Shown: piece after piece, positions 35,364-47,878 of the stretch
How positions within the stretch are numbered: the stretch's first letter is position 1
Layout of the letters: the number at the start of each line of letters is the position of its first letter
Assembly (NCBI GenBank): GCA_019400425.1
Contig: JAFREE010000156.1
Span: 1-56,970, forward strand
DNA from: Hymenochaete sp. R1
Taxonomy: Eukaryota > Basidiomycota > Agaricomycetes > Hymenochaetales > Hymenochaetaceae
Length of the DNA: 56,970 nt
Reading direction: 5' to 3'
The notes under the pieces: generated by a model
The model's database searches: none
What the model saw: the letters and a program-made list of their open reading frames with translations, nothing else
What the model was told of the DNA's origin: nothing
Made by a program: the position numbers and the translations under genes

Positions 35364-38300
35364 ATGCTAAGCTCTGGCGATGAAGGTCTATCTCATAAAA
35401 TAGACAGTGCACGGCTCGCGCTGACATGCATATGCACTTTACAGAGAGTTCTTCGATTGGCTCCAGCTCGGAGCTGGACTTCGACGAGCAGAGCTCAGAG
35501 GATGGAACCTCTCTTCTTCTAGAGCATGGAACGACCGGCGCGAACCGAGAAGAAGAACAAGACGCGTCAGAGGGGGAGGATGAAACGATTGAAACTCATA
35601 TTGAAGGAGAATTTGAGTGTGTAGTTGTGCATTTTTGAGTATTCTCCTGGAGATTGATAATCTTGCTCAGTCGTCTTTTAGGTAGTATCCGCGAAACAGA
35701 TGATGTCACCAATTCAGATTTTCTGAGCAGGGTGTGGGATGTGCAGAATAGAGAGGAGACAGAGCAACAGTTTTATGACGATTTGCGTGCTGCTTCTGGG
35801 ATTGGGAAAGTTGGAAAGGGCAGAGCCAAGGTGTGCTACATGCATATTCTACGTACTTTTGACATTCTCGCGCTTATGGAGCGTTAGAAGAAAAAACGGA
35901 CTCGACGCTCCGGACCACCCCTGTCGCATGAGACAAGAATACTCATTGGCGAGGGTAACACTGCATTCATCGATGGCGACCTAGCTGAGGCTATTCGCAT
36001 CATGACAGAGGTCATTCGCATCGAACCTCGTGCCGCACCCGCGTATAATGTTCTTGCAACATGCTATCGTGAACTCAGTGACCACACCAAGGCACTCCAC
36101 TTCGCTATCCTTGGTGCGCATCTCCTTCATGACCCGGAAGAATGGCTTTCACTCGCACATCAATCGCGAGCAGAGGGACAAAGTCAACAAGCATTTTATT
36201 GTGTTGGAAAGGCGATGAGCCTTGACCCTACCAACCCCGAGATTATTTTGGAGAGAGCGGCATTGGCAAAGGAAATAGAAAACTTGCCGGCTGCAAGAAA
36301 CGCGTATCTCGCGATGCTCAAGCACTTTCCGCATGACGTTGTCGTACTTACGGAACTACGCCATATTCTCATCGAGCTTGGCGATCTCAAATCCTGCGCA
36401 AATCTTTACCAAGAAGCATATGACTATTTCGCCGCCCACTTCGCGGATGGCAATGTACCTCACCAACAAGGAACGTTCTCTTTGATGACCGGAAACATCG
36501 ATCCCGCCCTTACGAACAATGCCCCTGGTTCGTTCGGTGCTTTCGGGCTCATGGAACTACTTGTTCTCGCAGACATGTACAATAGTCTGGGTCTATATGA
36601 AAGGGCGATCAAGACGATACGATCGGGGACTCGATGGCTTCAAGGACGTGCCAGTCAAAAATATTGGAATTCGTGCGCGGATGACAGGGAATATGATCTA
36701 CCTGAGATAGAACGCCGTGACAGTGTAGCTGATGGGCAGGCCATAAACCAGGGGTTTTATTCTTTGGACATAAATGCTAGACATCGATTAGCGATTGCCA
36801 GGATCAAATTTGGAGACATTGACGAAGGCAGAATACATGCGAACGTTTTGCTCAGTTTGAACGAGGCTGAATTCGTCCCGCTTTTTGCTGAGATTGCAGA
36901 CGCATATTTCGAGCAAGACCTATGGTCAGATGCAAGACCAATCTATGAGATGCTTGGCGCGGACGCTTCTGTGAGTCAGTTTTATCATTTCAGACCTTCC
37001 GGTGCGAGTCTAACATGGACGAAAGTCTAGCAGCATGCATATCCTTTTCCAGGCTGCAGAATGCAGGAGAAACATGGGTGAAACGAGAGAAGCCGCCGAA
37101 ATCTTCGAGCATAGTAAGGTCAATCATAAATTCATGTTGCTCGTCCTAACTGTCGCATTGGAGTTATATCTAATGATCCATCGAACAATACTGCCAAGAA
37201 AAAGCTGGCAGAAATTTATGAAGTGACTGGGCAATTACGGAAGGCGCTGGAGTTAATCAACCAAGGTAAGTTGCTCCAGCGATTTTAGAGTTACAAGGGA
37301 ATTTATATTAATGGCGATAATGCTTCCAGTCATTAATTCTCGCAGACGACGAGGAGGTTCGATCCAAGGCAGCAGTGACCAGCACCATGATGCCTTCGGA
37401 TCCACTTCTCTCTTCTCGGAAAAGAAGCGTGGCAGGTCAGGTAATCAGAACAAGGATGACAAAACCGGGCGAGCAAGCGTAAGACGAAAGCAGTTGCAGG
37501 AGATTGAAACGCAACTGGAACTGGAGTGTATCATGCTTTACGATCGGATGAAGAATATCTCGAGGAAGATGAGAAATGGTGATGTTTTGTCAGAGAACGA
37601 ATGGCTTCTCAATGCGGAGAGATTGCTAGATATGTTCCGGGAGACAAGGGCATTATTTGCTACTACATCCGGGGTAGTTCGTAATCCCGAGGTTATTCAA
37701 GCTCAACTGATTAAGCCACTTATAGTCCCGGGTTTTCCGGGGTGTTTTCGCTCACGGAAGAAAGAAAACTACGGCAAATAAGCGAGGAGAGGAAGAAGAG
37801 GAAGACAGCTTAATGTCTCGTCTTGAAATGGCCATCGGTACGGCATTTTTCTCCCGTTGCTTTAAAACATAGTTTGATACTCTGCCTAGAAAACGAGAAA
37901 GAAACCAAGAGAAATGGAACAACTGCAGGGGAAGAGGTCGTGTTATTTCGGACTCTACATTTTGACGAATGGCTTACGATTGCAATGGATGTAAGATCGA
38001 TTGAACCTCTTCGCCATTCAACAATCTCTGATATATCTTGAGATAGTACGCATTTCTCGTAACTCGACGTGGGCAATTCGAGAGCGCAGACGACTTGCTG
38101 CGTCATCTTCTCTACGCCCTTCCCTATCATAAGCAACATTATCAAGACACCCTTCGTTTAAGTCTTGCAAGTGAATGCTCAATTTATCCCCTATTTTGAG
38201 CGGAATGCTTACCTTGTCCTTTCTTTTTTTTTTTTAGCTTGTGCTATGCATGCACGGAAATTCGAAGTCGTTCTTGAGATGTTCCGCAAGCTTATGCTCA

Positions 38301-39298
38301 CCAACCAGTTCAACAATGAACCCTACCGCCTTTTTCTAGCCGCACTTTCTTCAGGTATTTCTCAAGTAGACTGTTTCATCAACCACACTCTTCAGAAATT
38401 CTTGCTGCGGGAGATGCGCACGCATGCCGCAGCGGTGGAAGGGAACGTTACTTGGGCAACTCAGCAAAGAAGATGGTCTATGGTATCTTCTGGCGAGAGA
38501 GATGTAATGGAGAGCGGCGAGGAGAATGGCGATGGCTCCGATGGAAGCGATAGAGATAAGGGAAAAGTAAAAGGAAAGGATGTAGAGAAACCCATGAAGC
38601 CAACCAAGAATGACCCAACATTGCCAACGTTTTATGGTCAAAGCTTGATCATGGCAAAGAGCTATCAAAGTGCCATCTGTATGTGCTTACAATATTCTAC
38701 CTCAGTCATTACTAATTGTTTTACATCAGACTATCTCTTGCACGCGTACAGATTCTTTCCCAATGACCCACTCATCTGCATGACCCTTGCCATTGCTTCA
38801 CTCGGGCGCGCCATGCAGCGCCAGTCGGATAACAGAAACTACCTAATTGTGCAAGCAATGGGGTTCATGGAGAAGTACAGAGCGTTAAGAGGGCTAGGAA
38901 ACAATGACCCATATGCGGATGAAATTGAATATAACTTTGGACGGGCGTTCCATCAGATTGGTGCATCTTCTTTGTAATAGCTCGCTTGACTGGTTTCATT
39001 TATTTACCCTGCGCATCTCACATTGCAGGTTTACTGTCGCATGCAGCGAAGCATTACGAACGAGCACTACGAATCGTTGAAGACCGAAGACAAAGTAATG
39101 ACAAAGACGTGAGTATTTCTTCTCTTATCTAATACCTATATAAATTGCACGCTAATGCATTTCACTTATCGTTTACGCCCTCCCCAAAAGTACTTCGGCG
39201 TCGCTCGCGAAGCTGCTTACAATTTATCACTGGTCTACGTTTCTACGGGCGCGGCAATGCTCGCACGCAAAATCAGTGAACGATGGTTATCCATCTGA
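35364..39298 (+). CDS. TFC4: RNA polymerase III factor TFIIIC, TPR subunit (tau131/Tfc4/Sfc4)
   Basis: Tau131 is the TFIIIC subunit that recruits TFIIIB to tRNA and 5S genes. Fourteen exons join in phase to 1043 aa: 35364-35385, 35445-35618, 35682-35830, 35888-36970, 37053-37113, 37164-37265, 37330-37673, 37726-37837, 37890-37990, 38047-38170, 38238-38678, 38730-38960, 39029-39108 and 39191-39298. The N-terminus is acidic and Ser/Glu-rich. TPR repeats begin at GEGNTAFIDGDLAEAIRIM and continue (PAYNVLATCYRELSDHTKAL, LSLAHQSRAEGQSQQAFYCV, AARNAYLAMLKHFPHD). After a disordered basic linker (SLFSEKKRGRSGNQ), a second TPR array contains FESADDLLRHLLYALPYHK, then RKFEVVLEMFRKLML and HAAKHYERALRIVEDRR, ending in REAAYNLSLVYVSTGAAMLARK. 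This two-array layout is that of yeast Tfc4. The exon 4/5 junction has alternative acceptors, so a few residues there are uncertain. Confidence 0.93.
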
Positions 39299-39917
39299 CG
39301 TTTATAAAATAAGGACTGGCTTACATTAATAAGATGGGGAATGAGAAAGAGTTTTCGGTGTGGGGATAAGGACAACGCTACGTTGCGAATGGTTACGGTG
39401 TATTGCACATGTATTAGTATCGTCTGGAACATTCAACACTGTATTTTTCTGTCTACAATCAGATATATACCGCGCAAGCATCAAACTACATTGTATTGTT
39501 TGCGAGGTCTCGTTCCTTTAAGATTACAGGGTAAAAGTCGACATAGAAGTTGCAGGGACAGTACTGTAGGTTATCTTAGGCATGAAAACGATTATGATAT
39601 TAATACATATTTCATTATTTATCCTTTGCCATAAGTCCTTGACAATATTTCTGTTTCTACGCGCGATCCATGGACTGATTAGATAAGATATCATCATCGA
39701 ATATGCCCACGGTCGGCCAGACAACACCTTCCCGCAGTCAATGACAACCAACTGGCTCAATGCGTTCTCTTCCCCTTCCTCTCGCCATCGGCATCACCCA
39801 TTATCTGAAAAACATTGTCCGCGGCGCTGGCCTGGAAGGTCTCGTACAAGGCCAGTGAAGGGTTCAAAGCAGGCGACGAATACTGGATAGCATTTATCTC
39901 CCTCAGTATCGGCCAAG
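39299..39917. other. Intergenic
   Basis: 600 bases between TFC4 and the ferric reductase. I see no gene. It should hold the TFC4 poly(A) region and the reductase promoter. Confidence 0.45.
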
Positions 39918-42276
39918 ATGTCGACGGCTGTCCCGACTCAATTTCAAGTTTATGAGTACGTCAGTTGCAGCCTCATATCCATTCTATGGCTCATCATGAG
40001 GGCTGTCCGAATGATGGAATTGCTCTGCTTTGTCTGTTAGCTCGTACGATATCGACCCCAAGTTCCAAATCAAGTTTACAATTGCCTGGGCTGCTGTGAC
40101 GGGATTCTTTGCTCTGTTGGCCGTTCCGAGGTTGATTAAAAATATAAAGAGAGGGAGAGCAACAGCAAGAGATGCAGTACTCGGTGTATGGGAGGATGTA
40201 GAAGGGAAGGAGTACGCGATCGTACCTTCGGAGAAGACAGGTTCGAAGGGAACGGAAGTGATGAGGGAAAGGGTTCAGAAGTTGAACGGCAGAAGGATTG
40301 AAGGACTTCTGTCCGCTGCTAGGTCATTCATGCTTTGGACGAGTCCAGCACTTGGTATTGATGCGGGTCAAGGTAAGTACAACGTCGACACGTTTACCTA
40401 GAAACACAGGCTCATCTAGATATTTATAGTCGTTTTGATCATCGCCTACTACGTTCTCCTCTTATGCTGTATCACCCTCCAATCCGAGCTTATCGACAAC
40501 CCGAATCGCGCAGGATTCCTCGCTATAGCCCAGCTTCCTCTCGTATTCCTCCTTGCCACCAAGAACTCACCGCTTTCAATTCTGCTCGGCCCTGGATACG
40601 AGAAGCTCAACGTCCTTCACCGTTGGTCCGGGCGAGGCATGTTTCTAGCAGCTGCAATCCATGGCTCTTTATGGATTAGAAATCATATGGAATATGGGCT
40701 GCAGATATTGGGTGCACAGAAGGAGACAACCGGTGTTGCGTGCTTCGCCCTGCTGGGTGTCATTGTCCTGAGCTCGCTCAAGCCTGTGAGGGTGTTGTGC
40801 TACCAAGTCTTCTTCGTTATCCAGTAAGTATAGCTTTTTATTTGAAAGGGAGGGTTTTCAACATCCACTCTTATCGTCTTCCCCAGTATTCTAGCGGTTA
40901 TTGCATTCTTTGTGACGTTATGTTATCATACCATCTACGCTGCTCCTTGGATCTATCCACCTCTGGCATTTTACGGGCTTGATCTTTTCCTGCGCCTCGT
41001 TCGCACGCGCGCGAAGGATGCGACTCTCATCCCCGTCGACAAGCAAATGACAATCGTACGTAGCAAATCATTCACATTTCCTCCCGAGTTCAGCACGTTG
41101 ATAAAAAATTGTTTTCAGATTCGCATCACGGATTGCGATGGTGGGTGGACGGCGGGCCAACATGTGCGACTCCGTATCTTCGTTGGCGCACGCATGTTCG
41201 AGACACATCCTCTGAGCATCATGACTGCTTCCAGGCGCACATCCTGCCTTGAACCGAAGGATCACGCGCTTTACCTCGGTGTCAGATCTGTGGGCGATTG
41301 GTCGAAAGCCTTGAATGAATACGCGCATCAGCACGCTGAAGAAATGTCTTCGTTGTTTGACGAAGATGAGTTGGTAGTGGAGCGAGTGGGGGAAGGGATC
41401 GAAGTCACAGATGAAATCGTTTTAGAGGAGGCTGTCTCTGGCAAGGGCACTAACACCGGATTAGAACGCGACCAAGATTTCGACGATAGCAAAGATAGTA
41501 GAAAGGCTAACATAACGCAAATAGTGAACGCCCCTACCATCCGCACCTGGTCTACAGCCGCTATCGGAGGCATGGGTGGAGCAAACGTACAAGTGATGCT
41601 CGACGGGCCATACGGAGGCTGTTCGCTCGACCTCGACGCTGCGTCGCATATCTTACTCCTTGCTGGTGGTTCGGGTATCACTTTCGTGATCGGGTTGCTC
41701 GACGAGATCGTAGGTCGGGTGTGTAAGCTCGGTTTTGGAGGCACCACTGGGATGGGAACAAGAACGCGACGCGTGGACGTCGTGTGGTGCATACGGTCTT
41801 TCGGAGCTTTGAAGTGGGTGTCGCCTCTCTTAAGTGCGATAATGGAAAGAGCGGATAAAGGAGAGAAGGTGTTGGATGTGAGGGTGAAAGTATTCGTGAC
41901 ATGCCTCTGCGACCCGGAATCGGTACCGCCGATACCAAACTGTGAAGTTATATTGGAGAGGCCGTCTGTAGTGTCAATGCTCAACGAACTTGCGTATGGT
42001 TCAAAGACATCGGAAACTGGCTCGTCTTCAGAGAGGTCGTCTTCCTCATCGTGCGATCTCGAGCGGGTCGAGAAGGGGGTTTCAGGGCCGTCGGGAACGA
42101 ATACGAAATCAAAATCGAGCGCGAGCGCGAAGATGGTGGACGAATGGACGAAGTTGACCGTATGTGCTGCAGGGCCGGAGCAGATGGTCAGAGAGGCAAG
42201 GAATGCTGCTGCCAGGCTGGCTCTCAAGGAACCTACGAGAGTAATCGACGTCCATACAGAAGTGTACTCGATTTAA
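39918..42276 (+). CDS. Ferric/cupric reductase, FRE-type transmembrane flavocytochrome
   Basis: It passes electrons from NADPH via FAD and two haems across the membrane to reduce Fe3+ or Cu2+ for uptake. Exons 39918-39955, 40041-40372, 40430-40823, 40887-41055 and 41119-42276 give 696 aa. The ferric-reductase domain has several membrane helices, with likely haem-ligand His in LHRWSGRGMFLAAAIHGSLW and LCYHTIYAAPWIY. The FAD domain has WTAGQHVRLRI and HPLSIM. The NADPH lobe begins ILLLAGGSGITFVIGLL and ends TVCAAGPEQMVREARNA. The loop after the FAD motif (Asp/Glu-rich, about 50 residues) and a Ser-rich insert before the end look disordered. An in-frame 63-nt intron (41056-41118) lies exactly before the FAD domain and is easily mistaken for coding sequence. 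No signal peptide is obvious. The neighbouring copper transporter makes a metal-uptake role plausible. Confidence 0.9.
41056..41118 (+). other. In-frame, stop-free intron in the ferric reductase
   Basis: The donor is GTACGT and the acceptor TTTTCAG, 63 nt with no stop. Removing it joins KQMTI to IRITDCDGGWTAGQHVRLR, the usual family spacing. Retention would add 21 residues at the start of the FAD domain. Confidence 0.75.
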
Positions 42277-43433
42277 TGTCTGACTTGCATGGAATTGGAC
42301 TCATTTTCTTGTGTAGTTATTGTAATTGTTTGCTGTTTGCTTTGTGTTATGATGCTTGCTTGTTATGTCCCGTATCTGTGATGACTTGAATGAAGAATCC
42401 TCTTTTGGTAGCCCTACAAACTGTCCTTGCTGCGCTATCCCATACACTCTTCATGGGCATCTTTACTTCGCGTTGGCTACTCAAAGTAAACAGAAGTCGT
42501 CATCGTATTACAGTAACACTGATACATCTTAGCCAGCCATACTTGTGCCAGTGCGAAGCAATAAATCGAGTGACGTGAGACTAATTTCGACGAAACGTTA
42601 GCCTTTGTGTCTGGTGTCCCTTCCGATATGTCTTTCTTGATCTGTCAATGTTAGACGGTCCAGACTTAGCAAGCGTCATCGAGTTGCCTAAGGGCTGTAA
42701 GATGACGAAGGCCGTCATTTCGCCGGGTAGGAAAGAAGCCGAAGGAAGCAATAAGTCAACTAGCCAAAACAATCACTTTGTCACTACGGTCCAGGTAGTG
42801 AGGACAGGGCTAAGGTGGGCACTGGGAAATTTCTGGGTGATACACCGCATGAGAAGAATCCGATGGGCGTGACGTAGGTAATGTCCCGAGGAATGGAAAG
42901 GTAGCAAAAGAGATGGGAAGGGGTCCTACTACTAGCACCGCGGGTGATGGTACCGCTAATACGTCTGTAGCCATCAACAACAGCAGAGTCGGAGTCGCCT
43001 TGATCAGAGAACGCACCAGAAAGGTCGTCCCAGGGGGAGAACGCCTTGGGCTTCCTGTCTCTGGAGCAATGGCGGACATAGGAAAAGACATTGTTGGCAC
43101 GACCGATGGTCAGATCAGTACCGTTGCCTCGCAAAAAAAAGTATAGACCTGCGGAGAAGTTGAAGGAGCGGCATTGTAACTCTTCTCAGATGTGGAAATG
43201 ACCACGACATCCTCCGAGTCCACTCCCTAGTCTTGAAAGACTTTTTACATATTTCTGGCAGGCAGCATCGGGAGACACGTATTGGAACAGATCAGTTCGA
43301 ATTATTATAAGAAAGAAAACTACGAACTACAACTCGAACAGATGCAAGTGGTAAATTGGAACTTGGAAGTATGGGCGGCGCCCCAGAAGGTGGTTCGAGT
43401 CCCCCAATCCGCCGAAAGACATGCATACGTAGA
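42277..43433. other. Intergenic (1.1 kb)
   Basis: Between the converging reductase and copper transporter genes. A GGTTCGAGTCCC word at about 43391-43402 looks like a tRNA T-arm, but no matching acceptor or anticodon arms exist (see rejected items). No gene is supported. Confidence 0.45.
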
Positions 43434-44287
43434 TCACACAACGTTAATCTGAACGTTGTACCTCCCAAACATCATCTCTCCGAACCCATGTCCGATAACA
43501 ACCGATAAGATAAAACTCGCTTGGAATGTCCTTCAGAGCATGTGCGTTACCAATCAGAAACCATCCATTGCAACCAACGAGAATGAGACATAAAGGTGGC
43601 TTTTGAACTCACATTGCAACAAGCATCATAAGCAGCTCAAGAGCAGCTTGGGCTCCATAAATCATTCCTCGAGAGGCGGCGTGAGAGGGGATGAAGGGCG
43701 TTGCGCTGTTGCTAAGCAATAACCCATTACCATCCTTCGCAGACGTCGAAACGCAAGCCACCGATTGTTTCTTGCCCACTTTCGAATCTTTCCGTACGCT
43801 GACAATCAAAGCCGAAACAAATTGACACACTCGTCAGAGGGAGTTTCCGGCAGATCGGGCAAAAGAGAGAACACACCGACGGTTTACCTCCCTCTCCCAA
43901 CCGCCCTCCGCCAAACCCCTCATGCAAGCAAGCCACCGCTCAAATACTGCGAGCATAAACAGTCCAACGCAAGCTCCTCCCATAGCACGAGAGCTTTTTG
44001 GAACCCAGCCCTGGAACCATAGGTTGTCGCCTGGTGTGAAGTGAAGGTACGAGAGCATGTTGCCTGAGGCGAGAGACCTGTCAGTTGCCATGAACCAAGG
44101 GCAGAACCCGATAGCATCAGTCAGCTCATATTCTCGATAAAAAAAAAAGAATAGACAGTCGTTTAGACCGAAGTTGAACGTACATGGAGCCATCCATGCT
44201 CATGTCCATCCCATTGTCATGTGCAACGGCAAGCTGTATCTGGGAAAGTGCTATCACTGCAAATGTATAAGCCATTGCGGTTCGCAT
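43434..44287 (-). CDS. CTR: Ctr-type copper transporter
   Basis: This is a trimeric high-affinity Cu+ importer of the plasma or vacuolar membrane. Exons (minus) 44184-44287, 43877-44077, 43613-43798 and 43434-43530 give 195 aa. The N-terminus is Met-rich with a hydrophobic leader (MDMSMDGSM), which binds copper. TM1 follows in NLWFQGWVPKSSRAMGG...GLFMLAVFERWLA. The selectivity filter MxxxM is in TM2 (ELLMMLVAMTFQ) and the GxxxG packing motif in TM3 (VIGHGFGEMMFGR). The cytosolic loop between TM1 and TM2 is Ser/Lys-rich. The exon 2/3 junction works only if the donor is the GTGTGT at about 43876; the stronger-looking GTAAAC eleven bases upstream gives the wrong frame. The start could also be at 44320 or 44275. 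Confidence 0.9.
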
Positions 44288-44320
44288 CCTCGAGATCGAT
44301 GGCAAGGCTAGAGGCTGCAT

Positions 44321-44719
44321 TCAGAGTATCGCCTGTACGCTCAGCCCTATGGAATGTATTAAGAGATATCGCTGATGGCGGTAGGAAGGACAAGGAAGGA
44401 CGGACTGCTCGGACTGCCTTGGTAACTGAGCTACATGTTCTCACGCGCGTTTCCGATTTCTTCGGCATAGGCTCAAGCTCGTCACTCACCTCAAAAGGCA
44501 CTGCGAACATGGCTTTTTTTCAAGAGAACAGAGTGAAGAATGACTCTAACATAATAATGGGATCCTTTCCATAGCTTCAGGAAAATGTTCGAAACGCTTT
44601 CAGGGCAGTGTAAAGAACTATAATTACACTTTCGTACTGATATGTCCGTAACGCTACCTCAATTCATAAATTTATTTCACCAATCCATCTTAGTTCCGAT
44701 TGGGTTCCAACAAGTTTCT
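44321..44719. other. Intergenic
   Basis: 400 bases between two minus-strand genes, holding the copper transporter promoter and the P450 3' end. Nothing else was seen. Confidence 0.4.
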
Positions 44720-47268
44720 TTACGCCGAAGCCTCCTTCATTCGCACCCACAAACCCTTCTAAATACAAGTTCTTCCGTGAGCTTCGACATCCGAAAACAT
44801 AAAGTGACCTTGTTAAACACAATCCAGAAAAGACTCACATAAGCATACATCGTCAGATGTGTCTTTGGCTGGAATCTCTCCACCGCCGCACGACCCGGTA
44901 TACTCTTCCATTCTGGGGGAGGGCGCGAGTCGGGCGGCTGAGCGGACGAATCAAGATCGATGTGCGAGAACGATTGAAGAAGGCGAATAAGCATGAAAGA
45001 GGTCTCGTTGTATGCGAACTGGGAATTCAGTCAGTACGTTGAAAATGTGAATGCGAGTAAGAAATCTTCCTGGGAACAAAAATAGCAGAGAGGAAAAACT
45101 TAAAAAACAGTAAGGATTCACCTGCTGTCCGAGACAGATGCGCGGGCCCGCGTTGAACGGAACAAAAATGAAAGGATTCGGAACAAGATACTTCTGGACG
45201 CGCTCATCAAGGAAGCGTTCGGGGTCAAACTCGTTCGCTAGATCAAGAGCAACGAAGAAAATAAATGTGAGCTGTGAGTATGCTTTCTGAAAATTGTAAC
45301 GGTTTATTATGTTCCTACCATCAGGACCCCAAAGATCAGTTCGGCGATGCATCATAAACACTGAGTAATGAATCCTAAGAACGACAGTATTAACCGTATG
45401 ATACCAGAAGAGAGAGATGGACCAAAGGACTCGCAGGGATCTATGCACTTACGAGGTTCGTGGGGGGACATACCACGGCTTCTCGCCAGGCTTTGCGTTC
45501 GGGAGCGTGGTCGATGCGATGGAAGAACGTACGTCGAACGGTCTGTTACAGCAACCATGTATTGGGTTACTTTTTGATATCGTCGTACCGAATGACACTG
45601 ATGCTTCACTTACACTGCAGGGAAAAGGCGTAATGTCTCTGTATATATTTAGTGAAAGTGAAAGTTAGAAAATAAACGGCAAATGTGCATAAATAGTCTC
45701 ACCGTTGATGAAAGCCCGCAAGTACTTCATCTCACGAATATTTTCGAATGTAGGACAATTCGCAGGACCGACTGTGGATAGAATTTCGGAGCGGAGGCGC
45801 TTTAGGATATCAGGGTACATGGCTAAGAAGTACACCGCAAATGTTAATGTTGCGGCCGTCTGACGCTCTCGTTAGTATTTGCTCCCAAGGAAAGCTTAAA
45901 CACTTACTGTATCCCGCCCAGCTACAGTAATGTTCAAAATCTCGTCCTTGATAATAGTCTGATCTATAAGAATCACAATAAGCATACTTGTATGTCTGAA
46001 GGATATGAGTCAATACAAAACTTACCATCTGTGACTTTGACGAGATGATCAAGTAGTGTTTCGCCTTCTTCGATGTCATTCTTCATATTGCTACTGACAT
46101 TCCCCGCGTACACTTTCTTTTGCTTGTCGCGCAACGCTTCTTCAATAAGCGGATCAAGAAATGCACGTACGACCTTCATCGATTCCTTCGATCTGTCTCC
46201 AAATATCTCCGCAATTGGCCATAGACTACTCATCGTTGCCCTATCGGAAATAACCTTCTGTGCGTCCGAAAACGCTTTCGAGAACTCCTCCGCAGCAGAT
46301 ATGCCCTGAATTTTGTCACTCGTGAGACTCGGTACGTTGTGTGGGTAAGGTAAACCCGAGCGGAGTGTGTGCACGCAGCGGCCAAAGAGGAATTCAGATG
46401 CGCTATCGAGGGTAAAGCGAGAGTTGAGGTCCTGGATATCGAGTGCATAACCTTCGCGGAAGCGTCTCTTCATAAGATTTATTGCCTCATCTGCGTGTCG
46501 TGCGAAGAGCTCGAAGTGAGAAATACGTTCACGAGAGAAGAAAGGGCGGGTCATGGAACGGTGGAATTTCCACATGTCGCCATCCGAGTTGAAGACACCA
46601 ACGCCTAGCACAGAGAAAGCCAGGTCGATGAAATTCTTCCCTGAAATGGACCTGTTAGTTGGTCGTATGCAGAAATATTCATCACAATCACCTTTCTCGA
46701 AATTTTGGAATTCAGTTGCTAGGATTTGCTTTAACCATCGTCAGCGCGATCAAGACTTTCTGCAGAGCCCTACCTCCGCATACCTTAATATGATCTGGCT
46801 CAATAGTGACAATTTCAGTGTGCCACAAAACCCGTAAGTTGAAGACGTTTCCGAGCTTTTCGACGACAGGTACAAAAAATTGCGCTGAAGTCATTCAAGA
46901 AGTTTAATCAGACTACTTAAACCGTAAGAAAAGCCGCAACAGAACAAACCTGGATATTGCTTGTGAAACACTCTGACAAGTTCCACCATCCTATCAAAAT
47001 TTCCGATCCATCTCCCTTTGTCCACAGGGAGCTGTTGGGCACCCAGCCGCCTGGCATCTTGTCTGTGTCTGAAAGATTTCCACTGAACGGATCCGACGGC
47101 CGAGAAGAAATAAACAGCGAGAGTAGCTATGGTCTTGGCATAGAAAGGCACGGGCTTCTTGAAATTCGGCTCGACCAAAAGATGTAAGCCAGCAACAGAT
47201 ACAGCGAGAGGTAGTAGGGCAGCTGGTAAAGCTCGACAGAGGTACAGAATCCCCGGCGTCGTCATCAT
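44720..47268 (-). CDS. Cytochrome P450, CYP52/CYP63-like
   Basis: This is a microsomal mono-oxygenase. The closest families hydroxylate alkanes, fatty acids and aromatic hydrocarbons, but the substrate here is unknown. Twelve exons (minus) join to 596 aa: 46950-47268, 46784-46884, 46692-46728, 46026-46640, 45908-45963, 45703-45859, 45614-45638 (25 nt), 45453-45542, 45319-45374, 45122-45237, 44839-45018 and 44720-44758. There is an N-terminal membrane anchor. Characteristic blocks: [20 protein letters not shown] (C-helix), [18 protein letters not shown] (I-helix oxygen-activation motif), the ExxR of NETLRLFP, VPFDVRSS and the haem-binding [12 protein letters not shown] with the axial Cys. All catalytic motifs are present, so the gene looks functional. 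The two adjacent ATGs at 47268 and 47265 are equivalent. It is divergent from the YML020W-like gene. Confidence 0.95.
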
Positions 47269-47878
47269 GGTGCGAAGAAGAGACAAGTTACGTTCAGCGA
47301 GATCCGACACCGCTATCTTTTATGCTGCAAAGTGCAATCGTGACGCATGTCTGATGAGTCCGTGGGAGCATCTAAACAGGTAAATCTGAATTGAGTTGCA
47401 ATCATCTGACCCTAATCAAGAATCAAATGCCTCGTCCGAGTCGTGCAAGATCTCTTTCACATGCTATGGCAGTCGAATAACGGACTTTAGTCCGTGTCAT
47501 CATCGTTCGTCCCGAAAGACGTGAATAGAATTCGAAATGTCGTCTTACAAGTATTTTCGACATCAAGTAGCTTGGAAGCTGCGACGACGCGGGACGGGAA
47601 AAGAATCAAAAATGTTACGATGATGGATTTTGCCAGTGGTCCGGTTCATCGTCCGTCCCGAAGGAGAGCTAGACAGTGGCGAGAGGAATACAAGCGAAAA
47701 TATACTTCATTTGATCGTCTCCTTGATAAATAAGATGCCAGTATAAATAAGATGCCAGTATAAGCTGGAGGGCCGTTATAGTTATGTAAAAGAAGGTGAG
47801 ACAACTTGAATACTAGCAAACCGTGACTTGAAAAAAAATAGCGCTACCTCCGCTATTGCCTTTTTGGGACGCGTATTA
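47269..47878. other. Divergent intergenic region
   Basis: Between the P450 and YML020W-like starts. It contains a 17-bp tandem duplication (47728-47761) and, at its right edge, a CACGTG box. The open frame at 47494-47733 has no recognisable feature. Confidence 0.4.
47728..47761. repeat. 17-bp perfect tandem duplication
   Basis: The unit AAATAAGATGCCAGTAT occurs twice in succession without mismatch, which suggests a recent slippage event. Confidence 0.75.

Noticed and set aside
41328..42227. 299-codon open frame on the minus strand
   Set aside because: It is antisense to the ferric reductase NADPH domain, which has clear family motifs; the frame is a shadow.
43391..43410. tRNA T-arm-like word GGTTCGAGTCCC followed by CCAATCCGCC
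   Set aside because: No matching 5' acceptor strand or anticodon arm exists in the ~75-100 bases upstream, and the T stem itself does not pair well. At best a relic.
47494..47733. 79-codon plus-strand frame in the P450/YML020W-like promoter
   Set aside because: No family feature and it ends in the tandem duplication; more likely non-coding.
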